Below, piece after piece: positions 1 through 5,383 of a stretch of DNA of 5,383 bases; the first letter of the stretch is position 1, and each line of letters begins with the position of its first letter. The stretch is from NCBI GenBank assembly GCA_965372135.1, contig CBDVBD010000190.1, forward strand, positions 1 to 5,383, given 5' to 3'. This DNA is from CBDVBD01 sp965372135 (GTDB lineage Bacteria > Electryoneota > RPQS01 > CBDVBD01). The position numbers and the translations under genes are program-made. The notes beneath the pieces were generated by a model. The model made no database searches and was not told the DNA's origin. It was given only the letters and a program-made list of their open reading frames with translations.

Positions 1-70
1 GATTCTTAATAACAGATTCTATTGGCTGTTTTTTAATTCTACGCAATCCTTCCGAACACAAACAAAAAAA

Positions 71-99
71 TTGCTTGCCGACTCTTTTGTCATTATCAT
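71..99 (+). promoter_or_regulatory. Putative sigma-70-type promoter of the kor operon
   Basis: The hexamer TTGCTT (71-76) is followed after 17 bases by TATCAT (94-99), which differs from the consensus -10 box at one position. The -35 box matches at only three positions. Transcription would begin near 105-107 and leave a leader of about 15 bases before the ATG at 121. The optimal spacing and position just ahead of the first operon gene support the call. The flanking DNA is AT-rich, so chance matches are likely, and the native sigma-factor consensus of this organism is unknown. Nothing else in bases 1-120 looks like a gene or RNA. Confidence 0.4.
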
Positions 100-120
100 C
101 AAATCCGGGCCAATTTATAG

Positions 121-1242
121 ATGAAAGAACAAGCAAAAGTAATGACCGGCAACGAATCGTGCGCATTCGGTGCAATTGCCGCTGGATGCCGGTTTTTTGC
201 CGGATATCCCATAACCCCATCGTCGGAAATCGCCGAGGTGTTGTCCGCGGAGCTGCCGAGGGTGGGAGGGAAATTTATACAAATGGAAGATGAAATCGCC
301 GCCATGGGTGCGATTATCGGCGCCAGTTTGGTGGGTGTGAAAGCCTTGACCGCGACGTCCGGACCAGGGTTTTCCTTGAAGCAGGAAAACATCGGTTACG
401 CCAGTATTGCGGAAATCCCCTGTGTGATTGTTAACGTGATGCGCGGGGGTCCCAGTACCGGACTTCCTACACTGCCGTCACAGGCCGATGTGATGCAGGC
501 TAAGTGGGGGACGCACGGCGATCATCCGATTATTGCACTAGTGCCGCAAAGCGTTCGGGAGACTTTCGATTTAACGGTGCGGGCGTTTAATCTGGCGGAA
601 ATCTACCGGACGCCGGTGATAATCCTCTTGGATGAGATCTTGGCGCATGTAAATGAGAAGGTCTATATCCCCGACCAGTCCGAATTGAAGATTGTTAACC
701 GGACATTGGCGGCGACCCGACCGGAACGGTATCTGCCCTACGAACATGTGGAGTCGGATATTCCGCCGTTTATCAGTTTCGGGGAGGGGTATCGGTTTCA
801 TGTGACGGGATTGTGCCATGATCAGACGGGGTTTCCCACCAACTACAGTGTGGAAATCGATCGGCAGTTACGCAGGCTGAACCGGAAAATCGACCGGTAT
901 AAGGATCACATCATCGAAGTGGAAGAATTCATGATAGATGATGCTGAAGTCGGGGTGTTCGCGTATGGATCGGTGGCAAGGTCGGCAAAGCGAGCAGTGA
1001 TTTTGGCACGGGAAAAGGGTATCAAAGCCGGGTTGCTGCGTCCATTAGTGCTGTGGCCATTTCCGGAGAAGCATGTAGATGCGCTGGGGAAACAGGTCAA
1101 AAAACTGGTGGTGGCGGAAATGAATCTTGGGCAGATGCTTCATGAAGTGGAATGGGCAACCCGCCGCCGGGATGTAATACATGTTAATCGGATCGACGGG
1201 GAACCGATTCATCCCAATCAGATTTTGGAAAAGTTACTATAG
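121..1242 (+). CDS. korA: 2-oxoacid:ferredoxin oxidoreductase alpha subunit (probable 2-oxoglutarate synthase KorA)
   Basis: This is the alpha subunit of a cytoplasmic 2-oxoacid:ferredoxin oxidoreductase, which acts with KorB and KorC to interconvert 2-oxoacid plus CoA with acyl-CoA, CO2 and reduced ferredoxin. The 373 residues fit a KorA without a fused gamma domain. The N-terminal pyrimidine-binding domain shows YPITPSSE (29-36), MEDE (55-58, holding the glutamate expected to activate the thiamine ring), TSGPGFSLKQE (79-89) and RGGPSTGLPT (108-117). The C-terminal transketolase-like domain begins near residue 275, with AYGSVARSAK and later RPLVLWPFPEK and AEMNLGQM. No clear Shine-Dalgarno precedes the ATG at 121. 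The in-frame ATG at 142 (Met8) lies closer to the conserved TGNE motif and is a possible alternative start. The 2-oxoglutarate specificity is inferred from overall resemblance; 2-oxoisovalerate or another 2-oxoacid remains possible. Confidence 0.93.
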   Translation: MKEQAKVMTGNESCAFGAIAAGCRFFAGYPITPSSEIAEVLSAELPRVGGKFIQMEDEIAAMGAIIGASLVGVKALTATSGPGFSLKQENIGYASIAEIPCVIVNVMRGGPSTGLPTLPSQADVMQAKWGTHGDHPIIALVPQSVRETFDLTVRAFNLAEIYRTPVIILLDEILAHVNEKVYIPDQSELKIVNRTLAATRPERYLPYEHVESDIPPFISFGEGYRFHVTGLCHDQTGFPTNYSVEIDRQLRRLNRKIDRYKDHIIEVEEFMIDDAEVGVFAYGSVARSAKRAVILAREKGIKAGLLRPLVLWPFPEKHVDALGKQVKKLVVAEMNLGQMLHEVEWATRRRDVIHVNRIDGEPIHPNQILEKLL

Positions 1243-1250
1243 GGAATACA

Positions 1251-2075
1251 ATGTCAGAATACACAACACAGTACGACCAGTATCTTCGGCTGGATAAGTA
1301 CCCCCTCATCTGGTGTGCCGGATGTGGGGATGGGATTGTACTGAAGTCCATAATCCGGGTGATCGATAAGCTGGCGATCCCCAAAGACGATATCGTGATG
1401 GTGTCGGGAATTGGGTGCTCGTCACGGACGCCGGGGTATATGGATTTCAACACGCTGCACACCACTCATGGCAGAGCGATTGCCTTTGCCACCGGAGTGA
1501 AGCTGGCAAAACCGAATTTGAAGGTAATCGTGATTACCGGCGACGGTGATGCCACTGCTATCGGTGGGAATCACTACATCCACGGGGCACGGCGGAATAT
1601 CGACATCACGGTGCTCTTATACAACAATTTTATCTACGGAATGACCGGAGGGCAATGTTCGCCGACCACACCGGTGAATCGGTTTGCCAGTACCGCGCCG
1701 TTCGGGAATATTGAGCGCAACTTCAACATTTCAGGACTGGCGCAGGCGGCTGGAGCCAGCTTTGTGGCTCGGGGAACCGTGACCCAGATTAGGATGTTGG
1801 ACAAGTACATCCAGATGGCAATCGAGAAGAAGGGGTTCTCGGTGGTGGAAATAATGTCGCCCTGCCCCACAGCCTATGGCAGACGTAATAAGATGGGCAC
1901 CGGATTACGGCTAATGGAGGATTTGATAGAGCATTCGGTCAGTCTGAAAAAAGCAGAGAAGATGACCGAAGAGGAACTGGAAGGAAAAATCATTACCGGA
2001 ATCCTGGTCGACAGGGATATTCCGGAATACACGGAAGAATACCAAAAGTTGATCGACAGGGTTCAGGAAACATAA
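1251..2075 (+). CDS. korB: 2-oxoacid:ferredoxin oxidoreductase beta subunit (probable KorB), ThDP and [4Fe-4S] binding
   Basis: This is the beta subunit, carrying the diphosphate half of the thiamine-diphosphate site and an electron-transfer cluster. The 274 residues are normal for the family. GDGD (97-100) and NN (125-126) bracket the Mg/ThDP-binding motif, followed by the conserved YGMTGGQ (129-135). Cys22, Cys25, Cys56 and Cys205 (in SPCPTAYGR) have spacing close to that of the four cluster ligands of the characterised Sulfolobus enzyme, so one [4Fe-4S] cluster is expected. SGIGCSSR (52-59) is also typical. The gene starts 8 bases after korA. Its ribosome-binding site AGGGA (1241-1245) overlaps the korA stop codon and lies 5 bases from the ATG, so translation is probably coupled. 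All cofactor residues I can identify are present, so it should be active. Confidence 0.94.
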   Translation: MSEYTTQYDQYLRLDKYPLIWCAGCGDGIVLKSIIRVIDKLAIPKDDIVMVSGIGCSSRTPGYMDFNTLHTTHGRAIAFATGVKLAKPNLKVIVITGDGDATAIGGNHYIHGARRNIDITVLLYNNFIYGMTGGQCSPTTPVNRFASTAPFGNIERNFNISGLAQAAGASFVARGTVTQIRMLDKYIQMAIEKKGFSVVEIMSPCPTAYGRRNKMGTGLRLMEDLIEHSVSLKKAEKMTEEELEGKIITGILVDRDIPEYTEEYQKLIDRVQET

Positions 2076-2093
2076 AAACAAGAGGGAGCGTTC

Positions 2094-2654
2094 ATGAGTT
2101 TCCGTTATGAAGTTCGGTTAAGCGGTGAGGGCGGACAAGGACTGGTGTTAGCCGGTAAGGTGTTGACCGAGGCTGCGGCTATTTACGAGGACATGAATGC
2201 CACCCAGTCACAGTCCTATGGTCCCGAGGCACGAGGTGGTGCCAGTCGTTCCGAAGTGATTATTTCCGATGAAGATATCGATTATCCGAAGGCGGTCAAT
2301 ATCGATTTGATGTTGGCGTTGACTCAGGAATCCGTCAATCGGTATTGGCACGATCTAAAGGAAAACGGCATCCTGTTGGTGGATTCCGAGTCGGTACAAG
2401 AAATCCCGGAAGGGAATTTCCAGGTATATCAAGTGCCGATCATCAGCTTAGCCCGGGACAAAGTGGGAAAAGCGGTGGTGGCGAATATTGTAGCGTTGGG
2501 GATCATCACCGAATTGATTGAGCATGTGTCTGCTGAGTCGGTGGAACAAGCGATCCTTACCCGAGTGCCTAAAGGTACCGAAGAATTGAACTTAAAAGCG
2601 TTTCGTCTTGGACTAACCACGGGACGGAATTTAAAGGAATCCGGTAAAGCATAA
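2094..2654 (+). CDS. korC: 2-oxoacid:ferredoxin oxidoreductase gamma subunit (KorC)
   Basis: This is the gamma subunit (pyruvate/ketoisovalerate oxidoreductase catalytic domain family), a small alpha/beta domain that completes the KorABC enzyme. In many bacteria it is fused to the N-terminus of the alpha subunit, but here it is a separate 186-residue protein. The family glycine loop is seen as SGEGGQG (10-16), followed by SYGPEARGGASR (41-52). The remainder alternates predicted strands and helices, including a hydrophobic segment near residues 137-150 (VANIVALGIITEL). A strong Shine-Dalgarno AGAGGGAG (2081-2088) sits 5 bases before the ATG, and the gap after korB is 18 bases. The stop codon TAA is immediately followed by the ATG of the next gene. 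Substrate cannot be read from this subunit. Confidence 0.93.
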   Translation: MSFRYEVRLSGEGGQGLVLAGKVLTEAAAIYEDMNATQSQSYGPEARGGASRSEVIISDEDIDYPKAVNIDLMLALTQESVNRYWHDLKENGILLVDSESVQEIPEGNFQVYQVPIISLARDKVGKAVVANIVALGIITELIEHVSAESVEQAILTRVPKGTEELNLKAFRLGLTTGRNLKESGKA

Positions 2655-2657
2655 ATG
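2652..2657 (+). promoter_or_regulatory. Stop-start junction TAA|ATG coupling korC to the next gene
   Basis: The korC stop codon TAA (2652-2654) abuts the next ATG (2655-2657) with no gap. No ribosome-binding site lies at normal distance; the nearest purine-rich candidate, AAAGGA (2633-2638), is 16 bases before the ATG. This arrangement suggests that the downstream protein is made mainly by ribosomes finishing korC. The next in-frame ATG, at 2814, would remove 53 residues of helical sequence and also lacks a strong ribosome-binding site, so I prefer 2655. Confidence 0.55.
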
Positions 2658-5383
2658 CTGACCGATCCCTACACTCGACTGGAACGGCAGGTATCCGAGC
2701 TGGGTAACCACCTTCGGAAATACCTGTATTTTATTTCCAACACTAAGGATGTACTGGTAGAGCGGTTGGAAAAGAAGGGGGTATTCGACCAGGTGCACCT
2801 TTGGAAACCAGCGATGGATTTGGCGCCGGAGATGGAGATTGTCCGATGGGTGGCGAAGGATCGGAAAGAGGAATTGGATTTTATGGGGGCATGCTATGCG
2901 CTGCAGTTTTTACATTTCAACCTGCAGTCGCTCAGTGTGTTGAATTTGGAGTTGACATCCGGCGTGCCCAAGCTGGATGCATACAAGAACTACATGCTTG
3001 GTCAGGGGGAGAAGTTCCAGCGCTTGACTGGTGTTTATATGAAAAAGCTGCTGGAACGTTTTATTCCACGGAAGCAGCAACCGAAGTTTGTGATCTGCGG
3101 CTGCGGGACCCGAGCTGATCATGACGATATCGATGTGGGGATTATCGATGACGGGTCCGATGCCCGAAAGGAATTCAACCATGCCGTCGGTCAGCTTACC
3201 CGGGAAATGTTGAAACGTGCCTGCCCTTTACACCTTTACCTCTCCGAACATGTAGGTGATGAAAGTTATTCCGCCTCCATCCCTGAATATGAGCAACTTT
3301 TAAAAACCGGAATCCACGATTTCATTATCATCAACGAGATGCTGGGAGCCTCGCCCATCTTCGGCAATCAAAAGCTGTTCAAAGATTTCCAACGCGCTGT
3401 GACCCACCGGTATTATTATCATCGTCAAGGAAACAATCTATATCACGAAGGATTCTTGAGGGGGATACTGGGGGAAGTGCGATCGTTGATGTTGCAGCGG
3501 ATGAAGCAGGATCGGATAAACCCCAAAGACGATGCCCTTCGGATGATTAAAGGTGTGATTTCGGTGGGGAAAACTGTGTTCCGGATACCGTCGGTTAATC
3601 CTTGGGAAATTTTAGATATATTAGCGAAGAAAGATCCAGATCGCAATGATATTTACCGTCGGATCACCAATGCCTTGACCTATCTGGAAACATTCAGGCA
3701 CCTCTATCAGTTGTATGCCGCACAGGAAGAGGATATCTCCTTTGACATGGAGGGAACCCGGGATCATTTACAGAAGGTGGCTAAGGCGATGGGTTACCAG
3801 GATCACGGGTTTGTGGAAGCAGCGGATCACCTGTTGATTCACTATTACGAATATGTGGATTTAGCGAAGACATCGGCGGAAGAAATCCTAAAAGACGTGA
3901 TTATCCAATTAAAGGACATTACCTCTTTTGCTTCGTTACTTAATAAAGAACAATATATTACCGAACCTTCTGTCGTGCCGCATAATCTAGCGTTGGAATT
4001 AATCAAAACCGGGGAATTTTTTAAAGGTACCCGATTTTGGGATGATATCCTGGAGCCGTTGAATGATGAGGATCAGGTGTTGTTGACCCGATGGGTGCGG
4101 GATCTGTGGTCTCTGGAGCCGGGAGAACGGGTGGAAACAATTGACCGGTACACCCGGTGGGGGATTCACTCACCCTATACCCATATTTCGTTACTGCTGA
4201 TTCTCAGTAAATTCAAAACCCAGGATGGTGACGATATTCCAGTGTTCCAGGAGATGAATCGGACCTTCTTAGATGCATCTGAACATTCGCAGGGATGGAC
4301 TGTTAAAATCACCAAGATATTCAGTTTCTACCCCAAGTTGGTGAATCAGTATCTGATGAAGCTGGACGAAAACGACCTCAGACGCTTTGAAAAGTTAATC
4401 AGCCAGGAGTTGTGGGACGAGGAACTCAACCAAGTCCGGAAGCAGTTACTGCATCTGTGCGAGCTGAATCACAGATACAGTCGGTATTTTCAGCGGTTTT
4501 ACAAAAGGGTAGTGACGAAGTACCCGCAGTATATTCCAACGCTGCACGACACCGATCAACTGCAACAGATCGCCCAGGGGATAATTGGGAATATCGATAA
4601 TCTGTCCACTGATTCTGAGCGGATGGAGAAGATGGGGGAATATTTTGACGTAGAGTTTTTTCGACTGGGATTACAGACGTTAAACGGGTATGCGATTCAG
4701 TCGATTAATTCTGATTTTATTGAATTTAACGATAATTATACCATCAACCTGTTTGATGTGTGCAAGCAAGAGGTGTCCAAAACGTTTGGTAGAAAAATAC
4801 GAACCCGGGATTTGTTGGGGGTATTTGCCACCGGGGGACATGCCAGGCATCAGGCGTTCGATGATGATTTCGATTTAATTGTGCTTTTGGATTCGGATAA
4901 TGAGGATATTATCGAATATGCCACCCGGATACTGACCCGGATGAATTGCGAGATCACCAAACGGGGCATATTGCCGCACTTTCGGTTTGCCGATCATTTT
5001 GGCAGCTTTATTACCCGGTTTAGTCAGTTGGAGGAGTGGCTGTCGTCATCCCCGCCGGAGATGTTTATTGACCAGTCACAATTGTTGGAAGCTCGGATGA
5101 TAGTCGGCAGTCATGATCTGGTGGAGAAATTTGAACATAGGATTATTAAACCTTATATTTATAACAAGTTGAATCAATATATTTCGGATATGATACGGGA
5201 AATTCAATCCAGGCATCTCAATATTAAAGAGCATCATCGCATTGGGCTGAATTTCAAAGAGTGCATCGGCGGATTGCGGGATATTGGGATGTTGATGTTG
5301 ATTTTGAAAGCGAAGTACCATTTGAAAACACCCATCAGTGATGAGCTTTTTGAGGAATTTCAGTGTTTGATTCCGGGACGTGC
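2655..5383 (+). CDS. Tandem GlnE/GlnD-like nucleotidyltransferase of unknown target, 3' truncated by the window
   Basis: One uninterrupted frame of 909 complete codons continues past the right edge, so the C-terminus is unseen. Apparent order: a mostly helical N-terminal region (1-130); nucleotidyltransferase core 1 (about 131-250) with ICGCGTRADHDDIDVG (147-162); a helical domain (255-405) resembling the GlnD/GlnE helical domain; a long, probably helical middle region with no domain I recognise (405-690); nucleotidyltransferase core 2 (about 700-830) with TGGHARHQAFDDDFDL (726-741); and a second helical domain beginning with NFKECIGGLRD (866-876), close to the NxKExxGGLRD signature of GlnD. 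The two-half layout recalls GlnE (about 945 residues), but GlnE's own GxGKxGGxEL signature is absent. No signal peptide or membrane segment is evident, so a cytoplasmic protein is likely. It probably transfers a nucleotide to, or removes one from, a protein. Family membership is fairly secure; the substrate is unknown. It should not be labelled glnE or glnD without further evidence. Confidence 0.85.
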   Translation, partial: MLTDPYTRLERQVSELGNHLRKYLYFISNTKDVLVERLEKKGVFDQVHLWKPAMDLAPEMEIVRWVAKDRKEELDFMGACYALQFLHFNLQSLSVLNLELTSGVPKLDAYKNYMLGQGEKFQRLTGVYMKKLLERFIPRKQQPKFVICGCGTRADHDDIDVGIIDDGSDARKEFNHAVGQLTREMLKRACPLHLYLSEHVGDESYSASIPEYEQLLKTGIHDFIIINEMLGASPIFGNQKLFKDFQRAVTHRYYYHRQGNNLYHEGFLRGILGEVRSLMLQRMKQDRINPKDDALRMIKGVISVGKTVFRIPSVNPWEILDILAKKDPDRNDIYRRITNALTYLETFRHLYQLYAAQEEDISFDMEGTRDHLQKVAKAMGYQDHGFVEAADHLLIHYYEYVDLAKTSAEEILKDVIIQLKDITSFASLLNKEQYITEPSVVPHNLALELIKTGEFFKGTRFWDDILEPLNDEDQVLLTRWVRDLWSLEPGERVETIDRYTRWGIHSPYTHISLLLILSKFKTQDGDDIPVFQEMNRTFLDASEHSQGWTVKITKIFSFYPKLVNQYLMKLDENDLRRFEKLISQELWDEELNQVRKQLLHLCELNHRYSRYFQRFYKRVVTKYPQYIPTLHDTDQLQQIAQGIIGNIDNLSTDSERMEKMGEYFDVEFFRLGLQTLNGYAIQSINSDFIEFNDNYTINLFDVCKQEVSKTFGRKIRTRDLLGVFATGGHARHQAFDDDFDLIVLLDSDNEDIIEYATRILTRMNCEITKRGILPHFRFADHFGSFITRFSQLEEWLSSSPPEMFIDQSQLLEARMIVGSHDLVEKFEHRIIKPYIYNKLNQYISDMIREIQSRHLNIKEHHRIGLNFKECIGGLRDIGMLMLILKAKYHLKTPISDELFEEFQCLIPGR
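3045..3869 (+). other. First nucleotidyltransferase plus helical-domain unit within the long gene
   Basis: Residues about 131-405 of the long protein. The core carries D158 and D160 as the predicted metal-binding DxD pair. It is followed by HLYLSEHVG (193-201), a PIFGNQKLF segment (234-242) in the place of the GlnE/GlnD 'AR..aGd..L' motif, and NPKDDALRMI (289-298) where GlnD has NxKExxGGLRD. Residues 336-401 (ALTYLETFRHLYQL, then KAMGY at 377-381) match the helical pattern that follows the GlnE/GlnD core. Only 7 residues separate Arg153 from D160, fewer than in canonical families, and the GGLRD signature is lost. This half may be weakly active, have altered activity, or be regulatory. Confidence 0.7.
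4752..5383 (+). other. Second nucleotidyltransferase unit within the long gene (incomplete)
   Basis: Residues about 700-909 and onward. The core has GGHAR (727-731) and the acidic cluster D736-D740 with predicted metal ligands D738 and D740, followed by the hydrophobic strand LIVLL. HFRFADHFG (775-783) parallels HLYLSEHVG of the first half. LLEARMIVGSHDLVEKF (810-826) closely follows the GlnE/GlnD 'llxAR.vaG...L' pattern, and KECIGGLRD (868-876) keeps the helical-domain signature that the first half has lost. This half is better conserved and is the likelier catalytic one. The helical domain is cut by the window end. Confidence 0.75.

Noticed and set aside
11..34. Small inverted repeat AACAG/CTGTT followed by a run of six T, resembling a terminator of an upstream gene.
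   Set aside because: The stem is only 5 base pairs with two G-C pairs and a 10-base loop, too weak to support a terminator in AT-rich DNA without seeing the upstream gene.
99..392. Minus-strand open frame of 97 codons opposite the start of korA, and similar antisense frames elsewhere.
   Set aside because: The opposite strand encodes unmistakable KorA motifs; the antisense translations show no domain and no ribosome-binding site.
2801..3118. Open frame of 105 codons on the plus strand inside the long gene.
   Set aside because: It lies in a different frame from the nucleotidyltransferase gene, has no recognisable motif or ribosome-binding site, and overlaps strongly conserved coding sequence, so it is a shadow.
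4014..4026. T-run followed by AAA inside the long gene, considered as a programmed frameshift site.
   Set aside because: The TTTAAAG heptamer is not in the frame needed for -1 slippage, no second open frame continues usefully, and the original frame stays open with GlnE/GlnD-like motifs on both sides.
4412..4878. Two further plus-strand frames of 62 codons each inside the long gene.
   Set aside because: Both are out of frame with clear conserved protein motifs and have no family resemblance; they are chance open frames.
3197..5020. Recurring ACCCGG hexamers considered as a repeat or binding site.
   Set aside because: They coincide with in-frame Thr-Arg codons and the strong CGG arginine preference, with irregular spacing, so codon use explains them.
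2655..5383. Annotation of the long gene as glutamine synthetase adenylyltransferase (glnE).
   Set aside because: The two-half architecture fits, but the GxGKxGGxEL and DxRLRPxG signatures of GlnE are absent and the second helical motif is closer to GlnD, so a specific symbol would overstate the evidence.

Overview
The window holds one rightward block of four genes. Three form a 2-oxoacid:ferredoxin oxidoreductase operon (korA-korB-korC, 121-2654). The fourth is a very long reading frame that starts directly after the korC stop codon and runs open off the right edge (2655 to beyond 5383). All coding is on the plus strand. The first 120 bases hold no convincing gene, but they contain a plausible promoter just ahead of korA.

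KorA, KorB and KorC are the alpha, beta and gamma polypeptides of a thiamine-diphosphate, iron-sulphur enzyme that interconverts a 2-oxoacid plus CoA with acyl-CoA, CO2 and reduced ferredoxin. Overall similarity favours 2-oxoglutarate as substrate, but the sequence alone does not exclude another 2-oxoacid. KorB carries its own four-cysteine set for one [4Fe-4S] cluster. No separate ferredoxin-like delta subunit (KorD) lies in the window.

The fourth gene is the most interesting part. At least 909 codons are present and no stop is seen. It encodes two diverged copies of a nucleotidyltransferase plus helical-domain unit that resembles the halves of the nitrogen regulators GlnE (glutamine synthetase adenylyltransferase/adenylyl-removing enzyme) and GlnD (PII uridylyltransferase). 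The signature motifs differ enough from both that it looks like a separate branch of unknown target. Its TAA|ATG contact with korC suggests co-translation with an enzyme that makes or uses 2-oxoglutarate, the classical cellular signal of nitrogen status. A regulatory link between the two is an attractive inference, not a demonstrated fact.

The organism is probably an anaerobic or microaerophilic bacterium using ferredoxin-linked central carbon metabolism (oxidative, or reductive TCA direction). Base composition is moderate, with frequent CGG arginine codons. I cannot assign a phylum; a member of the broad FCB-type or candidate-phylum bacteria is only a guess.
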